A stretch of DNA of 64,000 nucleotides. It comes from Bacteroidales bacterium (GTDB lineage Bacteria > Bacteroidota > Bacteroidia > Bacteroidales > VadinHA17). Of the stretch, positions 25,854 through 33,892 are shown in pieces. Under the pieces are notes generated by a model. The model was not told where the DNA came from. It made no database searches and was given only the letters and a program-made list of their open reading frames with translations. The stretch lies in the NCBI GenBank assembly GCA_016715075.1, contig JADKBK010000002.1:186001-250000 (forward strand), in the 5' to 3' direction. Both the position numbers and the translations under genes were made by a program. Position 1 is the first letter of the stretch. Each line of letters begins with the position of its first letter.

Positions 25854-26213
25854 ATGGGAACAATAAAAGATTTTGAGAATCTGGAAATATGGAAGATGGC
25901 CAGGGAATTGGTAAACCTTATTTATTCTGATTTCAGGGATTGTCATGATTATGCGTTCAGAGATCAGATCACAAGAGCTGGGATCTCAGTAATGAATAAC
26001 ATCAGTGAGGGCTTTTGCCGAAACAGTGATGCTGAATTCCGTCAATTTCTAAATATTTCTAAGGGATCTTCCGGTGAAATCAAGAACATGTATTATATCG
26101 CGGAAGATATGAATTATCTTGATGCCGAAAATTCCAATGACAGGAGAAACAAAACTCAGCGTCTGATTAACAGTACCAGTGCCCTAATGAAATACCTGAA
26201 AACCAGTAAATAA
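25854..26213 (+). CDS. Four-helix-bundle protein (23S rRNA IVS / S23 family)
   Basis: 119 residues: DFENLEIWKMARELVNLIYSDF, the signature FRDQITRAGISVMNNISEGFCRNSDAEFRQFLNISKGSSGEIKNMYYIAEDMNYL, and a last helix. The family is named after ORFs found inside intervening sequences of 23S rRNA genes but is spread through Bacteroidetes genomes as stand-alone genes of unknown function. Start at 25854 gives MGTIKDFENL, standard. It is flanked on both sides by 9-bp minisatellites of similar unit, so gene and arrays may move or expand as one unit. Confidence 0.93.
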   Translation: MGTIKDFENLEIWKMARELVNLIYSDFRDCHDYAFRDQITRAGISVMNNISEGFCRNSDAEFRQFLNISKGSSGEIKNMYYIAEDMNYLDAENSNDRRNKTQRLINSTSALMKYLKTSK

Positions 26214-26222
26214 TCCTGTTAA

Positions 26223-26357
26223 GACCAACCTGACCAACCTGACCTGCAAGACCTGCAAGACCTGCAAGACCCGCAAGACCTGCAAGACCCGCAAGACCCG
26301 CAAGACCCGCAAGACCTGCAAGACCTGCAAGACCTGCAAGACCCGCAAGACCTGCAG
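26223..26357. repeat. 9-bp minisatellite, fifteen units (GACCTGCAA type)
   Basis: Two GACCAACCT units followed by thirteen GACCTGCAA/GACCCGCAA units, 135 bases with no indels. It begins 9 bases after the S23 stop and ends 5 bases before the glnS stop codon. Confidence 0.95.
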
Positions 26358-26362
26358 GACAA

Positions 26363-28066
26363 TCATCTATTAACCTTGGCCCATGTATCCTTCAGGGGAA
26401 CAGTCCGGTTGAAGACAAGCATGGATACAGTGGAATCCGGATCGATACAGAAATATCCCAGTCTCTGAAACTGAAACCTGTCAAGCGTTGCGGCCTGAGC
26501 TAATGAGGGCTCAACCTTGCAGCCTGTGAGTATTTTGAGCGAGTCGGGATTGAGGAATTTCCTGTAGTCATCATCTTTCTGTCCCGATGGATCTTCGTGG
26601 TCGAAGAGCCTGTCATAAAGCCGCACCTCTGCATTGAGTGCCTGTGCGGCGGATACCCAGTGTAGAGTCCCTTTGACCTTTTTATCAGAAGCATTTCCTC
26701 CGCTTCTGGTCTCCGGATCATAGGTGCAATATACCTCCTCAATGGCGCCGCTCTTGGCATTCTTCTTAAAACCGGTGCATTTAATTATATAAGCGCCTTT
26801 CAGGCGGACCTCCATTCCCGGGGCGAGGCGGAAGAACTTATTCGGAGGATTCTCCATGAAGTCATCCTGTTCAATATAAACTTCATTGCTGAACGGGACA
26901 AGCCTTTTTCCCATGCTTTCATCTTCGGGATTATTTACGAGCTCCACATTCTCAACTTTTCCTTCCGGATAATTTTGAATTATCACCTTCAGCGGATTGA
27001 GGACCCCAAATACCCTTGGGGCTTTCATATTAAGATCTTCACGGATTGCATGCTCCAGAAGAGAAACATCATTGATGGCTTCAACCTTGGTATAGCCGAT
27101 GAGATCGACAAATCTCTTTATTGCTTCAGGTGTATAGCCTCTCCTTCTGAGACCGCATAGGGTGGGCATCCTGGGATCATCCCATCCGGCAACCCTTCCC
27201 TCCTGAACCAGTTCGAGGAGCTTTCTCTTGCTCATCATGGTATAGGTGAGGTTCAGCCTGTTGAATTCAATCTGCCTCGGTCTGTAATCTCCTGTTTTTA
27301 ACTGATCGATAAACCAGTCATAGAGTGGGCGGTGTACCTCAAATTCAAGGGTGCAGAGCGAGTGGGTTATCCCTTCAAAGTAATCACTCTGTCCGTGTGC
27401 AAAATCATACATGGGATAGACCATCCAGCTGCTTCCGGTTCTGTGATGGGGAGATTTTATTATCCTGTAGATTATCGGATCGCGCATATGCATATTAGGA
27501 GAGGTCATATCAATTTTTACCCGCAGCACGCGGCTGCCTTCATCGAACTCTCCCTTGTTCATCCGTTCAAAGAGATCAAGATTTTCATTCACGGGTCGGC
27601 TTCGGTAGGGGCTTTCGGTGCCCGGCTGTGAAGGGGAGCCTTTCTGGGCAGAGATCAGGTCGGCCGGCTGATCATCAACATATGCCAGTCCTCTTTTTAT
27701 TAGCTCAACGGCAAAGTCAAAGAGCTTTCCAAAATAGTCGGAGGCATAAAACTCCCTCTCTTCCCAGTCAAAACCCAGCCAGCGGATATCCTCTTTAATT
27801 GAATCGATATATTCGACATCTTCTTTAACAGGGTTGGTATCATCAAAGCGGAGATTGCATTTCCCTTTGTATTTTTTTGCCATCCCAAAGTCGAGGCAGA
27901 TGGCTTTTGCATGACCGATATGAAGGTAGCCGTTTGGCTCAGGTGGAAAGCGTGTTACAACTTTCCCTTCGTTTTTCCCCTCTTTAATGTCTTCTGCAAT
28001 AAACTGCTCTATGAAACTTATTGAGGTTCTGAATTCCTCTTTTTCCCTGTTATTCAATTCGTTCAT
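26363..28066 (-). CDS. glnS: Glutaminyl-tRNA synthetase
   Basis: 567 residues, full length. Class I signature [21 protein letters not shown] (HIGH motif, residues ~40-55); the KMSKS equivalent is MMSKRKL near residue 275; acceptor-binding LRFDDTNP; C-terminal anticodon-binding beta-barrels ([25 protein letters not shown], then [15 protein letters not shown]). Charges tRNA-Gln with glutamine in the cytoplasm. Close to GluRS-derived eukaryote-type GlnRS, as in other Bacteroidetes. It has its own promoter at 28086-28115. A minisatellite abuts its 3' end. Confidence 0.97.
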   Translation of the reverse strand: MNELNNREKEEFRTSISFIEQFIAEDIKEGKNEGKVVTRFPPEPNGYLHIGHAKAICLDFGMAKKYKGKCNLRFDDTNPVKEDVEYIDSIKEDIRWLGFDWEEREFYASDYFGKLFDFAVELIKRGLAYVDDQPADLISAQKGSPSQPGTESPYRSRPVNENLDLFERMNKGEFDEGSRVLRVKIDMTSPNMHMRDPIIYRIIKSPHHRTGSSWMVYPMYDFAHGQSDYFEGITHSLCTLEFEVHRPLYDWFIDQLKTGDYRPRQIEFNRLNLTYTMMSKRKLLELVQEGRVAGWDDPRMPTLCGLRRRGYTPEAIKRFVDLIGYTKVEAINDVSLLEHAIREDLNMKAPRVFGVLNPLKVIIQNYPEGKVENVELVNNPEDESMGKRLVPFSNEVYIEQDDFMENPPNKFFRLAPGMEVRLKGAYIIKCTGFKKNAKSGAIEEVYCTYDPETRSGGNASDKKVKGTLHWVSAAQALNAEVRLYDRLFDHEDPSGQKDDDYRKFLNPDSLKILTGCKVEPSLAQAATLDRFQFQRLGYFCIDPDSTVSMLVFNRTVPLKDTWAKVNR

Positions 28067-28085
28067 CCCTTTTTATTTAAGACTA

Positions 28086-28115
28086 CAAAAATAGGATGAA
28101 TTTGAAGATCACGAA
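28086..28115 (-). promoter_or_regulatory. glnS promoter
   Basis: Minus strand TATTTTTG at 28086-28093 (exact TAnnTTTG) with TTCG at 28112-28115 as a one-mismatch -33 box, 18 bases apart; 19 bases before the ATG. Confidence 0.55.
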
Positions 28116-28217
28116 CTTTGAGAGTTAATATTTTTTCATTGCCCCTGAACAGTTGATAAGCGATATGATTGATTTTACTACTTAAAAGCCCTCATCAGGT
28201 CTGTCTGAAAAGTCTTC

Positions 28218-28339
28218 TTAACCGCAAAGGACGCAAAGATGTCACGCAAAGGCCGCAAAGCTAAATTACAGTCAATAAAGATTTTGCGTGTTTTCCGTAA
28301 GCCCGATAGGTCCTGATAGCTATCGGGACGGGAGGGACT
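28218..28339. repeat. CGCAAAG-type repeat with GATAGC/GGGACGGG core
   Basis: AACCGCAAAGGACGCAAAG, ACGCAAAGGCCGCAAAG, then a reverse-oriented arm TTTTGCGTG and the 25-base core 28315-28339 that is identical to 20400-20424. Confidence 0.65.
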
Positions 28340-28377
28340 TTGTGCTCTACTATATAACTCTTTAAATTCATGGTCGG

Positions 28378-28465
28378 AAATTGATTTTCTTCGTTTACCC
28401 CCCCCCCGGGGGGGGAGAAGAGAAAATCAATTTACTCCCCGGGGGGGGTAAATAAATTGATTTTC
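28378..28465. repeat. Nested palindrome with C10/G8 homopolymers
   Basis: AAATTGATTTTC (28378-28389), a run of C's then G's, GAAAATCAATTT (28422-28433), CCCC then G's, and AAATTGATTTTC again (28454-28465): three alternating copies of a 12-base arm separated by C/G runs. Perfect arms. Could be a real mobile palindrome (compare 29645-29700) or partly an assembly artefact. Confidence 0.7.
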
Positions 28466-28583
28466 GAGCGGCTTTTATGAGAGTTATTATTTTTGAAGTT
28501 ACTACAATCTTTTAGGAGGGGACTTTGCGGTTAATAGATTTTGATTTTCAGACAGTGTCCTTCTCACTTGAAAATCGCGTGTT

Positions 28584-28886
28584 TTATCCGGGATTTTCAG
28601 GTTTCAGATATTCTTTAAGATCATCGACATATTCCAGGAATTTTTGTTTCCCGAGAGGTGTGATGCTGCAGAGTGTCTGAGGATAATTATTCCTGAATTT
28701 CTTAACGACATCAATATAGCCGGCATCCTTTAATTTGGTGATCTGAATGCTTAGATTCCCCGCCGTTGCCCCCGTCTGCTCTCTTAAGAAGGTGAATTCC
28801 GCAATATCGGCACCTGAAAGGAGCGACATAATGGCAAGCCGCAGCTGTGAATGCAGTATTGGGTCTAGATCCTTATACCGTGCCAT
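28584..28886 (-). CDS. Winged-helix transcriptional regulator (HTH_34 type)
   Basis: 100 residues: LHSQLRLAIMSLLSGADIAEFTFLREQTGATAGNLSIQITKLKDAGYIDVVKKF..TLCSITPLGKQKFLEYVDDLKEYL. This is a MarR/PadR-like winged helix with recognition helix GNLSIQITKLKDAG and a beta-wing, the small single-domain family common in Bacteroidetes. Its start overlaps the end of the membrane-protein gene by 14 bases, so the two are translationally coupled; it probably controls that operon. Confidence 0.88.
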   Translation of the reverse strand: MARYKDLDPILHSQLRLAIMSLLSGADIAEFTFLREQTGATAGNLSIQITKLKDAGYIDVVKKFRNNYPQTLCSITPLGKQKFLEYVDDLKEYLKPENPG

Positions 28887-29460
28887 GATCTATCTTGTTT
28901 TTTAACATATATCCCGGAATAAGATAACCAACTATCATGGCAAAAGGAACGCCAAGAGGTCCGATCACAGGTCCGGCAAAGGAGACAAAAAGGGAAAGGA
29001 CCCAGAAGCATATTCCTCCAATAATAAGGGGTCTGAAACGTATGATAATGCCGGACATGAATGTCGGAATACCTGTTATCATAAGCATATATGCGGAAAT
29101 TGATTCCATGTTCCGGGAGTGAATTGTGAACAGGACAAACATAGCGAAAAGATAGGCGAACCATGTCCACATCCATACTTTGTCGGCATAGGTGTGAATC
29201 TTAGCCCTGCGGCCGTTAACCATTCCGTAAATCATGGAAACAAACATCCCGGGAATAACAAGCATCCAGATCAGCCAGGGTTTTGTAATTCCGGTAAATC
29301 TTATTAATATGTATTCTCCAAGACTGCACAGTGCTATCATCCAACCCCAGAGAAGAAGATGAAAGATGCCTTGTCTTATGTTGACTCTCGTCTTGTTCAG
29401 CATTTCAGTTATGATTCGGATACTCTCTTCTCCTGTCATCATTTTTTCTTCGTGTTCCAT
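28873..29460 (-). CDS. Integral membrane protein paired with the winged-helix regulator
   Basis: 195 residues. After a cytoplasmic N-terminus (EEKMMTGEESIRIITEMLNKTRVNIRQG) come five or six hydrophobic segments (~38-55, 65-85, 103-122, 126-145, 150-170, 172-188). No catalytic motif. The combination with an overlapping HTH_34 regulator is frequent in Bacteroidetes; function unknown, possibly a membrane stress sensor. First gene of the two-gene operon, promoter box at 29509-29516. Confidence 0.7.
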   Translation of the reverse strand: MEHEEKMMTGEESIRIITEMLNKTRVNIRQGIFHLLLWGWMIALCSLGEYILIRFTGITKPWLIWMLVIPGMFVSMIYGMVNGRRAKIHTYADKVWMWTWFAYLFAMFVLFTIHSRNMESISAYMLMITGIPTFMSGIIIRFRPLIIGGICFWVLSLFVSFAGPVIGPLGVPFAMIVGYLIPGYMLKNKIDHGTV

Positions 29461-29508
29461 AATAATGTTTAAATTTAGATGAAAATGAAAGAATTTGTAA
29501 ATATGTTA

Positions 29509-29516
29509 CAAACATA
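29509..29516 (-). promoter_or_regulatory. -7 promoter box of the membrane protein/regulator operon
   Basis: TATGTTTG on the minus strand, exact TAnnTTTG; TTAG at 29537-29540, 20 bases upstream, is a weak -33. 48 bases before the ATG. Confidence 0.5.
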
Positions 29517-29644
29517 AACTAGTTTATAATATAAACCTAATAATTATTGAATTATTTAGTGAAAAGACTAAGATGTTTAGAATTCTCATGATACTTAATA
29601 TTTTGTAATCAAAACTAAAAGCATATTTAAAACACTGATCTGAG

Positions 29645-29700
29645 TTCATTTATTTTCTTCGCTCCCCTTGGGGCCGGGGTAGACGAAGAAAAGAAATGAA
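29645..29700. repeat. Palindrome with C/G core
   Basis: Arms TTCATTTATTTTCTTCG (29645-29661) and CGAAGAAAAGAAATGAA (29684-29700), 16 of 17 pairs, around a C/G-rich core (CTCCCCTTGGGGCCGGGG). Same architecture (TTTTCTTCG arm, C-run, G-run) as 28378-28465. Confidence 0.7.
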
Positions 29701-29776
29701 CTCTCGTCTGGATGCTTTATATAAATTGATTTTTACTCAACTTTGTAAATATTCTGATAATTGTAAAAAAAAATCT

Positions 29777-30127
29777 ATGGGATTAATTCAGATTGAAAAC
29801 ATGGAGTTTTATTCATTCCATGGTCATTTTAAGGAGGAGCAGATAGTAGGGAATAAGTTCATTCTTGATCTTACAATAGAAACTGATATGAAGTTTCCGG
29901 CGGAGAGTGATAATCTCAGGGATGCTGTAGATTATCAGATGGTCTATCAGATAGTTAAGCTCCAGATGGAGAAAAAATCACATCTGCTCGAAAATATTGC
30001 CGGTCGGATAATTGATGCGATATATTCAGAGATGAGAGGAATAAAAAAGATTACAGTTAAGGTATCCAAGATGAATCCGCCGATGGGAGGGAAGATAGGA
30101 TCAGTAAGTGTTGTTATGAGCAGGTGA
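29777..30127 (+). CDS. folB: Dihydroneopterin aldolase
   Basis: Start chosen at ATG 29777 (MGLIQIENMEFYSFHG), the normal N-terminus; the frame runs back to 29696 but the extra 27 residues are non-family. 116 residues. Motifs: YSFHGHFKEEQIVGNKF (active-site Glu and pterin loop), DYQMVYQIVK, LLENIAGRIIDAI (pterin-binding Glu) and ITVKVSKMNPPMGG (catalytic Lys). Converts 7,8-dihydroneopterin to 6-hydroxymethyl-dihydropterin plus glycolaldehyde in folate synthesis; cytoplasmic octamer. No other fol gene is adjacent. Confidence 0.93.
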   Translation: MGLIQIENMEFYSFHGHFKEEQIVGNKFILDLTIETDMKFPAESDNLRDAVDYQMVYQIVKLQMEKKSHLLENIAGRIIDAIYSEMRGIKKITVKVSKMNPPMGGKIGSVSVVMSR

Positions 30128-30139
30128 TGCTCCTGTTGA

Positions 30140-30934
30140 TCAGATAAACATCAGTACGGATGTAATGAGGGTTGTCCCGATCACAAAATATCTGTAAACA
30201 TTCTCAGGGAACAGCTTCACGATACGGATACCTGCAAAGATGCCCAGGGCAATGAAGGGTATAGCCGCGAGATCGAGCATCAGAAAATTCAATGTGATAT
30301 TCTTCCATACAATTGCCTGGAGAGGGAGCTTACTTGTATTTATAATAAGATAAAGCCAGGCTCCGGTGCCGATGAATTCCTTTTTTGGAAGTCTCATTGC
30401 AAGAAAGTAGAGGGTAAAAACCGGTCCGGCTGAGTTGCCTATCATCGTAGCGAAGCCCCCTGCAAGGCCGAGAAGAGAAGCTACCAGCGGGCTCTCGGGT
30501 ATTTCGCCTCCTTTCTTGCTTCTGATATCGTTCAGCACCATTAGTATCAGCATTATCCAGACAACTGTCATCATCACTATCCGGAACTGGTTATTATTCA
30601 CCATCTTGCCTGTGATCAGAGCAATTAATACGCCAGCTGCAGCCCATGGAAGGATTCTGAATATATACTTCCACACAGCACTTCTGTGGTAATATATCAC
30701 GGCCATAATATCAGCCGCGATCAGCATTGGGAGGATTACCCCTGTGGAGGGTTTTGCCCCGAAGATAAGGGCCATCAAAGGGACCATTGCCAGTCCGAAC
30801 CCGCTTAAGCCGGCTTTTGACATTCCTATCAGAAGAGCCACTAGTATGAAAAGCAGGATGTTGAAAGGGGTCATGCCCGGGAATAATGTAAGAAAGGATG
30901 ATGTCATTTGTCTGGCAAAATTTGAAAGGGTCAA
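30140..30934 (-). CDS. TauE/SafE-family sulfite/organosulfonate exporter-like permease
   Basis: 264 residues with eight hydrophobic segments in two inverted halves. Signature glycines GMSKAGLSGFGLAMVPLMALIFGAKPSTGVILPML in the first half and GFATMIGNSAGPVFTLYFLAMRLPKKEFIGTGAWL in the second. Known relatives export sulfite, sulfonates or other anions across the inner membrane; substrate here not known. Converges with folB. No sulfur-metabolism gene next to it. Confidence 0.88.
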   Translation of the reverse strand: MTLSNFARQMTSSFLTLFPGMTPFNILLFILVALLIGMSKAGLSGFGLAMVPLMALIFGAKPSTGVILPMLIAADIMAVIYYHRSAVWKYIFRILPWAAAGVLIALITGKMVNNNQFRIVMMTVVWIMLILMVLNDIRSKKGGEIPESPLVASLLGLAGGFATMIGNSAGPVFTLYFLAMRLPKKEFIGTGAWLYLIINTSKLPLQAIVWKNITLNFLMLDLAAIPFIALGIFAGIRIVKLFPENVYRYFVIGTTLITSVLMFI

Positions 30935-30956
30935 AGATATAACAAATGACTTATAT

Positions 30957-31060
30957 TTTTCTCTGTGCCACTCTGTGATGCCTCCGTGTCCTCTGTGTAA
31001 CTATAATAAGAACTTACACAGAGACACACAGAGGAGACACAGAGAACACAGAGAAATTCA
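30957..31060. repeat. CACAGAG-type palindromic repeat
   Basis: CTCTGTG-rich left half (30960-31002), a spacer ending in TAATAAGAAC, then TTACACAGAGACACACAGAG... right half: reads as a long hairpin. Fits between the convergent ends and the serine hydrolase. Confidence 0.7.
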
Positions 31061-31063
31061 CTC

Positions 31064-32497
31064 TTAAAATGTTGTTGAATTGATTTTGGAATATGTCCCT
31101 AAATATCTTACAATTGAACTTATCGAACCGATGAGTAAGATGAAAATAAAGCTCATTACAATATCGGGTTGATAATTTATGACCGAAAGGATTGAGATGG
31201 AGTAATATTTTTGAACCAGTAATACTCCTGTAAAACTTAATCCTATTCCGATTATTAATCTTATGATGGGTAATGGTTTAAGGATGATACCAATTTTCAT
31301 GGAATATTTGTTCCATCTGTACAGATTAAAAAATAAAAGAATCAGGGTCAGAACTGCTAATGAGCCTGGGAGCCACCTTAGGAATATTTCAAATGAAAAC
31401 TGTTGGGTAAAGGGTTTGTTTTCAAGATTGTCCATGACTGATTCATAGACCAGACTGCAAAATTGCAGACTATTAATATTGCTTAAAACAACGATGCCTA
31501 TTCTGTCTTCTGGGGAAGCCGCCATAATTGCACTGTAATTTTCATCAAGGCCGGTATGAATTATTATATCTTTTTTGTTATTATTAAATCTCATCCAGCC
31601 CATTGCATAGTTGCCTTTGGCAGGAGTTATCAGATTGTTATAACTGTTTTCTCCGATAAGGGTATCACCTCCTGGTGTAACTCCCCTGTTTAACATGAAA
31701 GTAAGATAGTTGCATAAATCCGTGACATTACTTGAAAGATACCCATATGCTGCAGCATAATCGGAATGCGGATAAATCTTTGTCTTGTGTGGTATATTGA
31801 AGATCATGTATTGATATGACTGAATAGTATTCCTTTGGAGATCCTCATTAAATCCGGCAAAAGATTTATTCATGCCAATTTTGGCAAAAACGTTTTCTGA
31901 GAGAAATTGTGTATATTTCTGATTTGTAACCTCTTCCACAATAAGTCCCAGCAGGAGATAGTTCAGGTTTGAGTAGCAAAATCCTTCCCCTGGTTTATTT
32001 ATGAGCACTACGCTTCTCAGATGTTCAGTCAGCTTGCTTTTATATAATGAGAGATCATTTTCCGGATAATCAAAAAAGCCATGCTGACTTCCGATACCGC
32101 TTGTATGGTTAAGAAGATGTCGGACAGTAACAAGCTCAGTTTCATGTATATCCTTTAACTCAAACCAAGGGAGGTATGCCAGCACAGGTTTATCAATGTC
32201 TATTCTCCCTTTTTCTGAGAGGATCATAACTGAAAGTGAAGTAAACGACTTTGAGCAGGAGCCTATCAGATAATTCTTATTTGCATTAACAGAATTTTTA
32301 CTGTATCTGTAGATTACCGAATCATTCTTTATAACTCTGACGTCGGCATCAGGGATGTTATATTTCTGAATAAGTTCGTGAATCCGGCTATCCAGCTTTT
32401 GGGTAACAATTTTTTCCTCCTGTCCTCTGCCTGAGGAAATTGCAACAATCAGTAAGGACACAAGAGCAAGAGCCCTGTACAAGTGAATCTTTTTCAT
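31064..32497 (-). CDS. Serine hydrolase (class C beta-lactamase/PBP-like) with C-terminal membrane segments
   Basis: 477 residues. Signal peptide (ALALVSLLIVAISSG). Beta-lactamase domain ~30-350 with catalytic S80-x-x-K83 (GSCSKSF), Y175-S-N177 (FCYSNLNYLLLG) and a third motif HTGLDENYSA in place of KTG, the pattern of D-aminopeptidase/esterase-type family members rather than true beta-lactamases. Residues ~375-470 contain three hydrophobic helices, an arrangement seen in Bacteroidetes 'beta-lactamase family' membrane hydrolases. Likely acts in the periplasm on peptidoglycan or esters. Confidence 0.88.
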   Translation of the reverse strand: MKKIHLYRALALVSLLIVAISSGRGQEEKIVTQKLDSRIHELIQKYNIPDADVRVIKNDSVIYRYSKNSVNANKNYLIGSCSKSFTSLSVMILSEKGRIDIDKPVLAYLPWFELKDIHETELVTVRHLLNHTSGIGSQHGFFDYPENDLSLYKSKLTEHLRSVVLINKPGEGFCYSNLNYLLLGLIVEEVTNQKYTQFLSENVFAKIGMNKSFAGFNEDLQRNTIQSYQYMIFNIPHKTKIYPHSDYAAAYGYLSSNVTDLCNYLTFMLNRGVTPGGDTLIGENSYNNLITPAKGNYAMGWMRFNNNKKDIIIHTGLDENYSAIMAASPEDRIGIVVLSNINSLQFCSLVYESVMDNLENKPFTQQFSFEIFLRWLPGSLAVLTLILLFFNLYRWNKYSMKIGIILKPLPIIRLIIGIGLSFTGVLLVQKYYSISILSVINYQPDIVMSFIFILLIGSISSIVRYLGTYSKINSTTF

Positions 32498-32656
32498 GAT
32501 TACATCATTTAATGTTTAACATGAATCAAAATTCAGGATCTCTCCGGATAGAGGCAAATATTTTCTGCAAACCGGCCGGAATTATCGCCGAAAAGTAATC
32601 ACGGATGATAGGAAGAGTTATTAGGCTAAAGGTGAATAGCGCAATCGGATGGCAGA

Positions 32657-32962
32657 TCAGATGTTTTTATAGAATTCCTCTTTAAATGAATCGCCGATAG
32701 GTATGAATTTATTCCCGATCTTTATTCTGTCGTGTTCAATACTTGTTATTCCCGCTAAAGAGACGATAAACGACTTATGGCATCTCACAAATCCTCCGGG
32801 CAATAATTTTTCAAGTTCATTCATGGAATGGCTTGCCACTATCTTTTCTGTCCGGGTTACAATGTTCTGGTAATCACGCATCCCTTCGATATACAGGATT
32901 TCGTCAATGAATATTTTAACGAACCTGTAACCGGATTTTACAAAAATATGGTTAACGGGTTT
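32657..32962 (-). pseudogene. LytTR DNA-binding domain, receiver part missing
   Basis: About 100 residues of a LytTR domain (NHIFVKSGYRFVKIFIDEILYIEG ... VRCHKSFIVSLAGITSIEHDRIKIG ... FKEEFYKNI), close in sequence to the regulator at 10413. The receiver domain with the phospho-Asp is absent; before the domain the frame runs into low-complexity sequence (scar 32963-33112). It is the C-terminal half of a response regulator, left by a deletion or misassembly. Confidence 0.8.
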
Positions 32963-33112
32963 CTGAAAAAAAAGGGAAAAATTTAAAAAAATTTTGGGAA
33001 CTCCTCCCTTTCCCGCAAACACGGGGGAAAAAAAGAAAAAGAAGCTGGGGCGGTTTCCTTTTTTTCCCGGCGCGCCTTTCTCCCTTTTTTTCTCAGGGGA
33101 GCCACCGTGGTT
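32963..33112. other. Low-complexity scar joining kinase and LytTR fragments
   Basis: About 150 bases of A-, T-, G- and C-runs (e.g. GGGGGAAAAAAAGAAAAAG and CCTTTTTTTCCCGGCGCG) unlike anything around. Left of it the LytTR domain, right of it the kinase stops just before its H-box. Roughly 0.9 kb of expected coding sequence is missing. Confidence 0.7.
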
Positions 33113-33577
33113 TGCTTTGATTGGATGAGTACAACCTCCTTATTGACTTCAGCGCTGTTTGGTTTTGGCATTCTGAAGCAGCAATTCCTGTTTATCTTTT
33201 TTAATTCTCAGGTAGTCGGAAAAACTTCGGAATATAAAGGCAAGGAATATCACTATAATATGTGGTATGACAGAACTCAATATCTGCCATATTCCATAAC
33301 TCATGGCAGGAATTGTAAAAAATACAAGCAGAGAAAGAAGCACCGTTGATAGGATTAAAAGATTCCTTTTCTTTTTTCTGGCAGCAGGGATGCCAAAAAA
33401 TGTAATGTAAAATAATATGAGTCCCATTACCAGCTCCAGGAACACAACATAAGCCAGATGTTGTGAGATGGGTGCATCCGGTATTGCCTGCAGATAAATT
33501 TTACAGAGCATAACTATAAATGCGGCGAATATAATCCAGAAGAAAATATGGGTAATTATTTCAATTGACCTTTTCAT
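33113..33577 (-). pseudogene. LytS-type sensor kinase, membrane half only
   Basis: Reads MKRSIEIITHIFFWIIFAAF and three further hydrophobic segments, then RIKKDKQELLLQNAKT and, after one frame jump, SAEVNKEVVLIQSK, which aligns with the ELALIKSK that precedes the H-box of the intact kinase at 9353. The expected NPHFLFN box and ATPase domain are missing; the sequence enters the scar. With the LytTR fragment it is the remains of one kinase-regulator pair in the usual order. Confidence 0.75.
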
Positions 33578-33679
33578 GATATGTAAAATTAAATATTAAA
33601 GATTAAGGAAACTTCTGACATCTGAAATTCATCAGCAAAAAATTTCTCTAAGCCTCTTGATATAATCAGCAAATATGCT

Positions 33680-33766
33680 CTGTACAACTCTGTGATGCCT
33701 TTGTGTACTCTGTGTAACTTTAATAAGAACTTACACAGAGGCACACAGAGGAGACACACACAGAGT
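33680..33766. repeat. CACAGAG-type palindromic repeat
   Basis: ACTCTGTGATGCC ... CTCTGTGTAACTTTAATAAG, then AACTTACACAGAGG and CACACAGAGGAGACACAC. Very close to the 30957 copy (CTCTGTGTAACTATAATAAG, AACTTACACAGAG). Confidence 0.7.
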
Positions 33767-33892
33767 AGATTATTTAATTTAAATATTTACATTTACAGAT
33801 AGGCTAAAATGGGACGGGATTGAAGAGTTGGGAATTGGATCGCGTTTATCAATGAGTTTGCCATTACGATCATTTAATTTATACTAAATAAC

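Noticed and set aside
23897..26357. CRISPR array
   Set aside because: The short-period repeats have no spacers of 25-40 bases and no cas genes are near.
26184..26366. 60-aa minus-strand ORF of V-L-Q-V-L repeats
   Set aside because: Pure translation of the 9-bp minisatellite.
29696..29776. 27-residue N-terminal extension of FolB
   Set aside because: Not like any FolB and partly the right arm of the palindrome; ATG 29777 fits the family.
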